This document shows positions 9,001 to 16,115 of a DNA stretch of 52,095 nt, in pieces. The DNA lies in NCBI GenBank assembly GCA_900696485.1, contig CAADGG010000089.1, positions 1 through 52,095 of the forward strand. The letters are read 5' to 3'. The position numbers and the translations under genes were made by a program. The notes below the pieces were generated by a model, which was given only the letters and a program-made list of their open reading frames with translations, was not told where the DNA came from and did no database searches. The first letter of the stretch is position 1, and every line of letters begins with the position of its first letter. Origin of the DNA: an uncultured Pseudomonadota bacterium (lineage in GTDB: Bacteria; Myxococcota_A; UBA9160; PR03).

Positions 9001-9573
9001 GCGGTACCACGGCTTGGCCGACGCGATCTCGAGCAGCCGGATGCGCCAGGATGCGCCACCCCGCACGCCACGACCGGTCGCGCGGTCGGGCACGGGGGCG
9101 GGAGAGCGACTCCTCCGCAGCATCCAGTCGCTCGCGAGCCTCGGAACCGCAACCTCGCGCGCGGCCGGCTCCGCGTCGTCGAATGCTTCGTCGAAGTCAT
9201 CGTCGAGGTCGAAATCCTCGCCACCCTCGAGATCGAGATCGATCAGCGAGAGGCGACGCGCCGCACTCCGCTCGAGATCGGGCAGCCGGATGCCTTCAGC
9301 ATCGAGTTCGAGAATCGTCGCAAAGACGTGTTTGCACGCCTCGCCGCGCGCGAAGTGCGGGCACGTACACGACGCGCCGAGGCCCGTCCGGCGCGCCTCG
9401 GCGATCGGCCGGAGCTCGACCCGGTACGGAATCGGCGCGCTGCCGAGCACGTCCGCCGTCACGCGCTCGCGACGGACCTCATCGAGAGCCACGAAACCGC
9501 CCCGCTGGTAGGCACGGCCGCGCTGCCGGATCGGCGACCGGAAGGCGTGCTGGACGCGCGGGGCGACGGACAT
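6091..9573 (-). CDS. SNF2-family DEAD/DEAH-like helicase with N-terminal SWIM zinc finger
   Basis: A protein of about 1160 residues, probably an ATP-driven DNA translocase. Near the N-terminus CTCPHFARGEACKH fits the SWIM pattern CxCx(n)CxH. A long middle region without clear motifs precedes a C-terminal SNF2 ATPase: Walker A in DDMGLGKTVQVLA, Walker B as ILDEAQAIKN (DEAQ box), LTGTPIENHLAEL, and helicase C motifs FSQFTRLLALV, LVSLKAGGTGLNL and DRAHRIGQPRPV. This domain order is that of the bacterial SWIM-SNF2 (HepA/RapA-like) proteins. I chose the ATG at 9573; an in-frame ATG at 9648 adds 25 low-complexity residues. It is convergent with the acyl-CoA dehydrogenase and downstream of the gene at 9680-10351. 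Confidence 0.93.
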   Translation of the reverse strand: MSVAPRVQHAFRSPIRQRGRAYQRGGFVALDEVRRERVTADVLGSAPIPYRVELRPIAEARRTGLGASCTCPHFARGEACKHVFATILELDAEGIRLPDLERSAARRLSLIDLDLEGGEDFDLDDDFDEAFDDAEPAAREVAVPRLASDWMLRRSRSPAPVPDRATGRGVRGGASWRIRLLEIASAKPWYRRLGEDPVSSALARSRDTPLLYLLDPDRLREAGRLAIQFARPSFRRDGTSGPLRPARLVPEDLQDAPSAREAALLAQLLQLVQAHAALGGYGYASHSGASGRVVRASSVEIPIALADPLLVRLAETGRLGLAPTSDGSAPCWLSFEDGPPWQLRVELRGAEAEGGGDYELRGRFVRGDETLDIGEPSFLMAAGFLIRGTTLARADCGGDIEPWRALREASVRIPAAQIDEAIARLASLAGLPPLDLGAEVPYREDSVTPSPRLRLAALDPDAREIEARLEFRYGARWLSFAATDARIADATTRTLLARDREVEAQALALLEALGFRIAAEPRAAAASWEAEARSDREPPATLRLPIAAFEPAAHELLAKGWLLEVDGAPLRAPGRSSAFVRSGIDFFDLEGGVSFDGTLAPFPALLAAARDGERFVQLADGSRGLLPRAWLARCVGLAGVAADEAGRLRFRSSQASLLDALLDAQDDVRADRRFAALRRRLASFSGIDPLPEPAGFSGTLREYQRFGLGWLAFLERFGLGGCLADDMGLGKTVQVLAHLSARAGGRGRRRRRRPSLVVAPRSVLHGWREEAQRFAPALRVLSYDGPDRAALRARFGDADLVVATYGTMRRDIEALREERFDYVILDEAQAIKNSGSRTAKAARLLRAEQRLALTGTPIENHLAELASLFEFLNPGMLGRARGLSPLAAGPRDPEQMALLARALRPFLLRRTKSEVLRELPAKTEQTLLCELPPAQRREYDELRRHYQSVLSERVARVGIERSKLHVLEALLRLRQAACHPALIDPDRAGEPSAKLTTLFEQLDEVLAEGHKALVFSQFTRLLALVRGRVEARGIDYAYLDGRTRDRPARIARFQEDPACRLFLVSLKAGGTGLNLTAADYVFLLDPWWNPAVEAQAIDRAHRIGQPRPVFAYRLVARDTVEEKILALQQRKRALAETILGAGEQSLIGSLSADDLGDLLA

Positions 9574-9679
9574 GGGCGGAGTCTTCGGGAGTGGAGTCGT
9601 CCTGACAAGGGCGCGCGCGACGGAGTCGGAAGCGCCCCGTGCCGGCATCCGAGCTCACCGGTGGACCGGGGACGAACGC

Positions 9680-10351
9680 TCAGAGAGTTGCCGAGCATCG
9701 GCGGACGGGATTCGGAGCCGCGCGGGATCGCATGCGGCTGCGCAGGACGAGACCGACGCCGGCGGCGGCGGCGGCGAGCCACACAGGGGCCGACGGAAAG
9801 CCGGATCCGAGATCACCCGCGGTGATGCGCAGGGGCAAGAATACGGAGCGAGCCGTGCTCGGCGCCGCCTCGTCGTACTCGAGGCGAAGTTCGGACACGC
9901 TGACGATGCCCGTCCCGAACATCCCGACGTTCAGTTCGAGTCGCTGCGGCCGAGCGCCGCCGGCGCCGAGTGCCACCGGCAGTGCGAAGCGGCGCCGCTC
10001 GGTGGTTCCAGCGAGCTGCAGCTCCGGCCGGTCCCGATCGAGCGTCCGCGCGACCGAACGGGTGCCGTCGGTGTAGAGCACCCAGAGTTCGAGCCAGGCC
10101 ACCGAATCGACGTCGGTGCTCTCGACGAAACCGCTCAGACGCGCGCCGCGGCGACCGACGGGGGGCGCTTCGACGACGAGCAAGGGCGTGTGAGACGGCT
10201 CGTCGAGGCCCATCACATCGGCAGCCTCCCGGCTGATGACCTCGCCGACGGCGACCTGCTTCCCGACGAGCCGGATCGGCGCCTCTCCCGCGCCCGAAGC
10301 CGTCGCAACGACCAGGGAAACCACGCTGAGGATGACGACGATGGGATGCAT
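9680..10351 (-). CDS. Unknown secreted protein with C-terminal membrane anchor
   Basis: A 223-residue protein that I do not recognise. It begins with a signal peptide (MHPIVVILSVVSLVVATASG, probable cleavage after ASGAG). A predicted beta-rich exported domain follows. Near the C-terminus a hydrophobic segment (WLAAAAAGVGLVL) is followed by RSRMRSR, so it may be anchored with a basic cytoplasmic tail. The arrangement resembles sorting-signal proteins, but no recognisable sorting motif is present. It lies 31-106 bp upstream of the helicase gene on the same strand and may share its transcript. Confidence 0.7.
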   Translation of the reverse strand: MHPIVVILSVVSLVVATASGAGEAPIRLVGKQVAVGEVISREAADVMGLDEPSHTPLLVVEAPPVGRRGARLSGFVESTDVDSVAWLELWVLYTDGTRSVARTLDRDRPELQLAGTTERRRFALPVALGAGGARPQRLELNVGMFGTGIVSVSELRLEYDEAAPSTARSVFLPLRITAGDLGSGFPSAPVWLAAAAAGVGLVLRSRMRSRAAPNPVRRCSATL

Positions 10352-10643
10352 GAGGGGTCTTTACCTCGATGTGCGCTTCGACCGTTCGAGAACTGCCCTT
10401 GAGATCCCGCCGGAATGCCCCGGGTTCGCGACGCGGCCGCGCAGACAATCCGCGCGAGTGCGGCAACGGCGACGCAGGCGACCGGCAAGCCCGGCCTCCT
10501 GCCGGCCCGCGAGCGCGCGGAAGCACCCGACGTCGCCCGGACGGTCATTCCGAAATCTTGCGCGTCACGGCTTCGCAGCCGAAAGCGACGGTCGGTCCGC
10601 GTGACGCTAGCCGCTCGAATCCCCGGATTTCCCGCCCGTTCCA
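10352..10643. other. Intergenic region, no gene seen
   Basis: This 292-bp stretch lies downstream of the DUF2254 gene and upstream of the anchored protein gene. The only structure I see is an 8-bp inverted repeat (gcgtcacg 10562-10569, cgtgacgc 10600-10607) around a GC-rich spacer. There is no T-run, so it is not a classical terminator. It may contain the promoter of the 9680-10351 gene. Confidence 0.4.
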
Positions 10644-11966
10644 TCACGCCGCATCGCAGGCCCCAGAGTTCACGTCGAGAGCTCGCCGGGCTTCGGCATG
10701 ACGGGTTCGCAGTGCTGCGCGGTCCGTGTCGATCGGAGCCGCCGCGAGCGCGCCGGCGAGGACGTCGTCGGCATGGGAGCGCAGCGCCTCGACCTGGCCG
10801 CGCGTCCGGGCCTTCGGCGCGATCGCCGCGAGCGTATCGAGCAGGCGGATCGACACGGCGACGTGAGCGACTCCGGCCTGACGGATCTGCTGCAGCGCCG
10901 CGTCGGCCACGCCCTCGAAGGTCAGCGCGTCCAGCAGCAGCCGGACGCGGCCCGCCTCGTCGTACCGCTCGCCGGACGGCAGACCGCCCGCCGCCAGTCG
11001 AGCCAAGGCGGCGCCCAACCAATCGATACAAGTCATCGCCGTGAACGGATCGTTGATCCCGGGCGAGAGCGCCCGCAGCGCGACCTCCACGAGCTGCCGG
11101 ACGGAATACTCGAGATCCTGCTCCTCGGTCGGCTGCCGACCGAGGAGAAACGCGTGTCGGATGCCGTCGCAGTCGCCATCGTCGAGGCGTCCGGCCGGTT
11201 CGGTGCGGATCAGCGCAGCATCGACCTGCACGAAGTCGCCCGCGCGATAGAGCGCCTCGATGACGACGTCACGCTCCACGGCCACGCGCAACAGATGTTC
11301 GCAATCCACAGCCTGCACGTAGCCACTGAGGCCGCTCGGCGCCGCGTCGCCCCCGGAAAGGCGAGTCTTCGGCTGTCGGTCCGACGTCGCGCGCGGTGTG
11401 GGATCGATCCGGGCGCACAGGCGATCGATCGCCGCTTCCAGGTCTCGTGCCACTCCCGCCACGACCGAGCTGGCCTGGATCGACGTCGAGATGTGGTGGA
11501 AGAAGTAGATCAGGATGCCGAGGTTCGTCACCGAGAGCGCGATCGCCCCGGAGACCGCGACGGCAGGCACCGGCCGGGCCTCGAAGACTCGTTGCAGGAC
11601 CAGCAGGCAATAGAGGAAGGTGGCGACGAAGGCCCCGAGTGCGATCTGGTTGCCCGGATCCCGGAGAAAGTTGCGCAACAGGCGCGGACCGAACTGCGCA
11701 CTGGTCAGCGACAACGCGACGATCGTGATCGAGAACGTCACGCCGGCGATGCCGAGCATCGACCCGGCCAGCATGATGAGGACTGCACGCGCCGCTTCCG
11801 GCGAGCCTGCAAACAACCAGTCTGCGGAGAGCCCCGCGCGGACGAGCCGGGCGTCCGCATCGAGCGCGGTCAGCGCCAGCAGGACCGCGCCCGCACCGAA
11901 GAGTGTCGGAACGAACCAGAAGGTCGCCCGCAGCGCATGCCAACGATTCGTGATCCAGGTTCGCAA
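10644..11966 (-). CDS. DUF2254 family membrane protein
   Basis: A 440-residue inner-membrane protein beginning at TTG 11966. The first 140 residues carry four hydrophobic segments (FWFVPTLFGAGAVLLALTAL, a segment around AVLIMLAGSMLGIAGVTFS, IALGAFVATFLYCLLVL, and VAVSGAIALSVTNLGILIYF). They enclose the DUF2254 hallmark ITIVALSLTSAQFGPRLLRNF. The remainder is soluble and includes PGINDPFTAMTCIDWLGAAL, also typical of the family. The molecular role of DUF2254 proteins is unknown. The TTG start has only a weak ribosome site (ggaagg upstream), but the N-terminal sequence matches the family start. Confidence 0.9.
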   Translation of the reverse strand: MRTWITNRWHALRATFWFVPTLFGAGAVLLALTALDADARLVRAGLSADWLFAGSPEAARAVLIMLAGSMLGIAGVTFSITIVALSLTSAQFGPRLLRNFLRDPGNQIALGAFVATFLYCLLVLQRVFEARPVPAVAVSGAIALSVTNLGILIYFFHHISTSIQASSVVAGVARDLEAAIDRLCARIDPTPRATSDRQPKTRLSGGDAAPSGLSGYVQAVDCEHLLRVAVERDVVIEALYRAGDFVQVDAALIRTEPAGRLDDGDCDGIRHAFLLGRQPTEEQDLEYSVRQLVEVALRALSPGINDPFTAMTCIDWLGAALARLAAGGLPSGERYDEAGRVRLLLDALTFEGVADAALQQIRQAGVAHVAVSIRLLDTLAAIAPKARTRGQVEALRSHADDVLAGALAAAPIDTDRAALRTRHAEARRALDVNSGACDAA

Positions 11967-12268
11967 GAGCGCCCGACCTTCCTGCTGTGCCCCGCTTGGC
12001 CCCCTCGCGCGTTCGGGCTACCTTCGCAGTCTACCGTCGGAACGGCGCATCGCGCACCGCTTCGTTTCGGGCGCCACCGATGAGCCAGCCGTGCGGCGGC
12101 GACGCCGAGCGAGGGTGTCGAGGAGCCGCTCGCCTGCTCGCCTGCTCGCCTGCTCGCCCGCTCGCCCGCTCGCCCGGATCGGCGGCCTCACGGACCTGAT
12201 GAGCGCAACGCGCACGCTGACGGCGGGCCGGGTCTCCGGCGCGGGCGGGCACCGCCTCCGGTCGCGTT
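11967..12268. other. 302-bp divergent intergenic region between DUF2254 gene and pqqB; no pqqA found
   Basis: I searched both strands for a pqqA-like peptide of about 20-30 residues with the Glu-x-x-x-Tyr core and found none. The region contains a six-copy octamer repeat (12128-12175). Promoters for both flanking genes should lie here, but no clear -35/-10 pair is visible. Confidence 0.6.
12128..12175 (+). repeat. Six-copy tandem octamer (gctcgcc[t/c])
   Basis: Three perfect copies of gctcgcct (12128-12151) are followed by three perfect copies of gctcgccc (12152-12175). The unit is 8 bp, not a multiple of three, and the array lies about 95 bp upstream of the pqqB start. Such arrays can change copy number by slippage. 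Confidence 0.9.
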
Positions 12269-13213
12269 ATGCTGCCGGTGGCGATGTCCTCCCCGTCCTC
12301 GACCTCCTCCGCGCCGACGCTGCGTGTGCGCGTGCTCGGCTCGGCCGCCGGCGGCGGCCTCCCGCAGTGGAACTGCGGCTGCCCGCAGTGCGCCCGGGCG
12401 CGCGCCGGCGACCCGGACGTGCCGTCACGCTCGCAACCCTCGCTCGCCGTGTCGGCCGACGGCAGGCGCTGGTCGCTCGTCAACGCGAGCCCGGACGTGC
12501 GCGATCAGCTCGCACGCTTCCCGGCCCTGCACCCCCGACCTGGGACGCGCGACGTCCCGCTCGACACGATCGTCGTCACGAATCCCGATCTCGACCACGT
12601 CCTCGGGTTGCTGATCCTGCGCGAGGCGCTGCCGCATCGGATCGTCTCGACGGCCTTCGTACGCGACCTGTTGCTCGATCACAATGCCGTGTACCGCCTG
12701 CTCGAACCGGCTTGGGGCGTCACCCGACTGGACCAGCCGATCGACCTCGACCGCGAGGGCCAGATCGAGGCCCGGCTGTTCCCGATCCCCGGCAAGCTGC
12801 CGACGTGGGCGTCGGGGCTGGCCGCGAACCGCCCCGAAGCCACCACCGGCGTGCGGATCACGGACCGGCGCACGGGCCGCCGGCTCGTGTATGCCCCCGG
12901 CGTGCAGTCCCTCGAGGCCGCCACGCTCGCCGAGTTCGAGGCCGCCGACCTGGTCTTCAGCGACGGGACGTTCTTCCGGGCCGACGAGCTCGAGCGGCTC
13001 CGGCCGGGCGCGCCGGACGCGTTCGCGATGGGTCACGCGCCGATCACCGGTGCGCGCGGAACCCTCCCGCAGCTCGCCGGCCTGCGCGCTCGCGTGTTCT
13101 ATACGCACCTCAACAACACGAACCCGCTGCTCGATGCCGCCTCCGAAGAGGCGGCCGTGGTGACGCGTACCGGCGTCGGCATCGCGAACGACGGTCTCGA
13201 GCTCGCGCTGTGA
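12269..13213 (+). CDS. pqqB: Pyrroloquinoline quinone biosynthesis protein PqqB
   Basis: A metallo-beta-lactamase-fold protein of 314 residues (299 from the second ATG, 12284), the usual length for PqqB. PqqB is reported to hydroxylate the PqqA-derived glutamate-tyrosine dipeptide. Recognisable PqqB sequence begins RVLGSAAGGGLPQWNCGCPQC. It has the zinc-binding CxCxxC cysteines, the altered MBL motif TNPDLDHVLGLL (first His of HxHxDH replaced, as in true PqqB), MGHAPITG, and FYTHLNNTNPLL. It is first in a tight pqqB-pqqCD-pqqE operon. I give ATG 12269 as start, but ATG 12284 is equally possible. Confidence 0.95.
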   Translation: MLPVAMSSPSSTSSAPTLRVRVLGSAAGGGLPQWNCGCPQCARARAGDPDVPSRSQPSLAVSADGRRWSLVNASPDVRDQLARFPALHPRPGTRDVPLDTIVVTNPDLDHVLGLLILREALPHRIVSTAFVRDLLLDHNAVYRLLEPAWGVTRLDQPIDLDREGQIEARLFPIPGKLPTWASGLAANRPEATTGVRITDRRTGRRLVYAPGVQSLEAATLAEFEAADLVFSDGTFFRADELERLRPGAPDAFAMGHAPITGARGTLPQLAGLRARVFYTHLNNTNPLLDAASEEAAVVTRTGVGIANDGLELAL

Positions 13214-14160
13214 GCGGTCCGCCGTGGGACTCCGACGCCTTCGAGGCCCGTCTGCGCGCCGTCGGCGCCGCCCGCTATCACGACCAGCACCCCTTCCACC
13301 TGCGCATGCACGCCGGCACGCTCTCGCGCGCGGAGCTCCAGACGTGGGTGCGCAACCGCTACTACTACCAGACGCGGATCCCGGTGAAGGATGCGGTGAT
13401 CCTCACCAAAGCGGACGACGCAGCGTTCCGCCGCGAATGGGTGCAGCGGCTGCACGATCACGACGGTCGCGCGCCGGGCGAAGGCGGGCTCGAGCTGTGG
13501 CTGCGGCTCGCCGATACGGTCGGCCTCGCGCGCGACGACGTGGCGAGCCTGTCCGGCGTGCTGTCGGGCGTCCGGCGCGCGTGCGACGCCTACGTGGAGC
13601 TCGTCGACGGCGCGGAGTTGCTGGTCGCCGTCGCCGCCTCGCTGACCGAGCTGTTCGCCGGCGACATCATGGCGACCCGCATCGCCGCGTTCGAGAAGCA
13701 CTATCCGTGGGTCGACGGTGACGGCCTCGCATACTTCCGCAGCCGTACGCAGCAGGCGCCCCGCGACGCGGCGTTCGGATTGCGCTTCGTGCAGCAGCAC
13801 GCACGGACCCGCGCCGACCAGCAGCGTTGCGTCGACGCGGTGGAGCGCAAGTGCGAGATCCTCTGGTCGCTGCTCGACGCGGTGGAGGCGGCGCACCGAC
13901 GGCCGCGGCGCTCGCGTCACGTGCTGCTGCGCGCAGACGCGGAGCGGCCGGACGGCCAGCTCGCCGTACTGCCGGAGCGTGCCGTGCGGCTGAACGCCGC
14001 CAGCGCCGAGATCCTCGCGCTCTGTGACGGGGAGCAGTCTGCCGACGAGATCGCGCGCACGCTCGCGGCGCGGCACCCCGACACGCCGCAGGCGTTCGCC
14101 GACGTCCACGAGTTCCTCGGCGAAATGGCGCGTCTCGGCGTCATCGATCTGGGCGCCTGA
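13210..14160 (+). CDS. pqqCD: Fused PqqC-PqqD protein
   Basis: A 316-residue fusion. Residues about 1-230 are PqqC, the cofactor-free oxidase that closes the ring and oxidises the intermediate to PQQ: HPFHLRMHAGTLSRAELQTW, NRYYYQTRIPVKDA, and FEKHYPWVDGDGLAYFRSR. Residues about 238-316 are PqqD, the peptide chaperone that presents PqqA to PqqE: RLNAASAEILALCDGEQSADEIA. Similar fusions are known in Methylobacterium. Start GTG 13210 overlaps the pqqB stop (GTGA), which implies translational coupling. Confidence 0.95.
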   Translation: MSGPPWDSDAFEARLRAVGAARYHDQHPFHLRMHAGTLSRAELQTWVRNRYYYQTRIPVKDAVILTKADDAAFRREWVQRLHDHDGRAPGEGGLELWLRLADTVGLARDDVASLSGVLSGVRRACDAYVELVDGAELLVAVAASLTELFAGDIMATRIAAFEKHYPWVDGDGLAYFRSRTQQAPRDAAFGLRFVQQHARTRADQQRCVDAVERKCEILWSLLDAVEAAHRRPRRSRHVLLRADAERPDGQLAVLPERAVRLNAASAEILALCDGEQSADEIARTLAARHPDTPQAFADVHEFLGEMARLGVIDLGA

Positions 14161-15231
14161 TTGGCGACGCCGGCGCCGCAGCCGTGGAACCTGATCGCCG
14201 AGCTCAGCTACCGCTGTCCGCTGCGCTGCCCGTATTGCTCCAATCCGCTCACGTGGTCCTCGATCCGCGACGGGCTCGATGCCGCGGCCTGGAGCCACGT
14301 GTTCGCGCAGGCCGCGGCGCTCGGATGCGTGCACGTCGGCCTGACCGGCGGCGAGCCGAGCGTCCGGCGCGATCTCGACGCGATCGTCGCCGCCGCGGAC
14401 GCCGCCGGCCTCTATGTCCACCTGGTGACGGCCGGCGTGCCGCTCGAGCCCGCCGCGCTGCCGGAGCTCGCGAGCCTCGGCCTGCGCAGCGTGCAGCTCT
14501 CGATCCAGCATGCCGAGCCGACCGCGTCCGATGCGATCGCCGGCACCGCGAGCTTCGCCCGCAAGCTCGCCGTCGCCCGCGCGGTGCGCAGCGCCGGGCT
14601 CGCGCTGACGCTCAACGTCGTGCTGCACCGCCACAACCTGGATCGCGTGCCGGCGCTGATCGCGCTCGCGCGCGAACTCGACGCGGACCGGCTCGAGCTC
14701 GCCCACGTCCAGTACGAGGGCTGGGCGTTGCCGAATCGCGCCGCGCTGCTGCCGACGCGCGCGCAGGTCGATGCCGCCGCACGCGCCGTGCGCGACGCGC
14801 AGCGCCATGCGACGCGCCCCGAGATCCTGCTGGTGCTGCCGGATTGGTTCGCCGGCCGCCCGAAGCCGTGCATGGGAGGCTGGGCGCGGCGGCTGCTCGT
14901 CGTCGCCCCGGACGGACTGGTGTTGCCGTGCCATGCCGCGCGCGACCTGCCCGACCTCGCGTTCTGGAACGTCCGCGAACGCGATCTGCGCGCGTGCTGG
15001 GAGGACGCACCGGGCATGAACGCATTCCGCGGTGAGGACTGGATGCGCGATCCGTGCCGAACGTGTCCCGACCGGGCGCGCGACTTCGGCGGCTGCCGCT
15101 GCCAGGCGTTCCGCTGGACCGGCGACGCGGCGAACCCCGACCCGGCCTGCGCCCTCGTGCCCGATCACGACCGGCTCGTCACCGAACGCGACGCGAGCTC
15201 GGCCGATGCGCAGCTCCGCCATCGCCGGTAG
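14161..15231 (+). CDS. pqqE: PqqA peptide cyclase PqqE (radical SAM)
   Basis: A 356-residue radical SAM enzyme that links Glu and Tyr side chains in PqqA. The CxxxCxxC cluster motif is CPLRCPYC (Cys19, 23, 26), followed by GLTGGEPSVRRDL (GGE motif). SPASM-type auxiliary-cluster cysteines are seen in CMGGWARRLLVVAPDG, LPCHAA, and CRTCPDRARDFGGCRCQAF. It starts at TTG 14161, directly after the pqqCD stop with no spacer. The first recognisable PqqE residues (PWNLIAELSYRCPL) follow within eight codons, so this start is well placed although TTG is weak. Confidence 0.95.
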   Translation: MATPAPQPWNLIAELSYRCPLRCPYCSNPLTWSSIRDGLDAAAWSHVFAQAAALGCVHVGLTGGEPSVRRDLDAIVAAADAAGLYVHLVTAGVPLEPAALPELASLGLRSVQLSIQHAEPTASDAIAGTASFARKLAVARAVRSAGLALTLNVVLHRHNLDRVPALIALARELDADRLELAHVQYEGWALPNRAALLPTRAQVDAAARAVRDAQRHATRPEILLVLPDWFAGRPKPCMGGWARRLLVVAPDGLVLPCHAARDLPDLAFWNVRERDLRACWEDAPGMNAFRGEDWMRDPCRTCPDRARDFGGCRCQAFRWTGDAANPDPACALVPDHDRLVTERDASSADAQLRHRR

Positions 15232-15339
15232 CGTTCGCGCGGATCGGCGCGCGAGCGCGCTCGGCGCCGCCACGAGCGGACTCGCGCCCGGCAAGCGGAG
15301 CCGGCGGGCGCCGCGCCGCCCGCACACCAGGAGCCGTGC

Positions 15340-16098
15340 TTGCCCGATCTCGCCGGCTGGGGGCTGCTGACCGCCATCGCGGTCGCGACGTCGATCGTGT
15401 CCGGCGTGATGGGGCTGGCCGGCGGTATGCTGCTCCTGGCCGCGCTGCTGTTCTGGTTCGATCCGATCGTCGCGATCCCGGTGCACGGCGTCGTGCAGCT
15501 CGTCTCGAATGGTTCGCGCGCGTGGTTCCAGCGCGCGCACGTGCGCTGGGACGCGGTGTGGCGCTTCGCCTGGCCGCTGCTGCCGGCCGGCGCGCTCGGG
15601 CTCATCGCGCTCCGCGCCGTCCCTGCCGATGCCGCGCGCGCGGCGATCGGCGGATTCGTGCTGGTCGCGACGTGGCGGCCCGGATGGCTACGGCTCGGCG
15701 CCCACGCGGCGGCGGGCCGCGACGCACGGCGGGGCCTGCCGGCCGGCGGCGCGCTGGTCGGCTTCTTCAGCACATCGATCGGGGCGACGGGGCCGTTGCT
15801 CGCCCCGTTCGTGCTGGCGCTGGGCCTCACGCCGCCGGCCACGATCGGCACGATCGCGGCCTGCCAGATCTTCCAGCACGCCTCCAAGCTCGCGCTGTTC
15901 GGCGTCACCGGCTTCGACTTCGGCCGCTTCGCGCTCCCGGCGCTCGCGCTGTCGGCCGCCGCGGTCGTCGGGTCTGCGATCGGCACGCGGCTGTTGGACC
16001 ACCTGCCGGCGCGCGCGTTCGCGATCGCCGTCCGCGTCGTGCTCAGCGCCCTCGCGCTCCAGCTCGCGATCACCGGTCTGTGGACGCTCGCGGCCTGA
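15340..16098 (+). CDS. TauE/SafE-family membrane permease
   Basis: A 252-residue polytopic membrane protein with about seven to eight hydrophobic segments. It has the family-typical N-terminal repeat (VATSIVSGVMGLAGGMLLLAAL) and its echo in the second half (VGFFSTSIGATGPLLAPFVLALG). TauE/SafE proteins are thought to export sulfite, sulfoacetate or other organic anions. The start is TTG 15340, preceded by ccaggag. It lies 108 bp after pqqE on the same strand, so it may belong to the same transcript. Substrate unknown. Confidence 0.88.
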   Translation: MPDLAGWGLLTAIAVATSIVSGVMGLAGGMLLLAALLFWFDPIVAIPVHGVVQLVSNGSRAWFQRAHVRWDAVWRFAWPLLPAGALGLIALRAVPADAARAAIGGFVLVATWRPGWLRLGAHAAAGRDARRGLPAGGALVGFFSTSIGATGPLLAPFVLALGLTPPATIGTIAACQIFQHASKLALFGVTGFDFGRFALPALALSAAAVVGSAIGTRLLDHLPARAFAIAVRVVLSALALQLAITGLWTLAA

Positions 16099-16115
16099 AC
16101 GCCGCCGGGAGCCGG

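Noticed and set aside
9680..10351. PEP-CTERM-type sorting signal on the anchored protein
   Set aside because: There is a hydrophobic segment and basic tail but no PEP, LPxTG or MYXO-CTERM cysteine motif that I can see.
10562..10607. Inverted repeat as an intrinsic terminator of the DUF2254 gene
   Set aside because: The arms are only 8 bp, the loop is about 30 bases and there is no T-run.
12128..12175. Possible CRISPR array
   Set aside because: The units are 8 bp without spacers, so it is a simple tandem repeat.
12080..12200. Short frame before pqqB as a pqqA candidate
   Set aside because: It is encoded largely by the tandem octamer and lacks the Glu-x-x-x-Tyr core.
15232..15339. Gap after pqqE as a place for pqqA
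   Set aside because: No start codon with a plausible peptide or E-x3-Y core was found.
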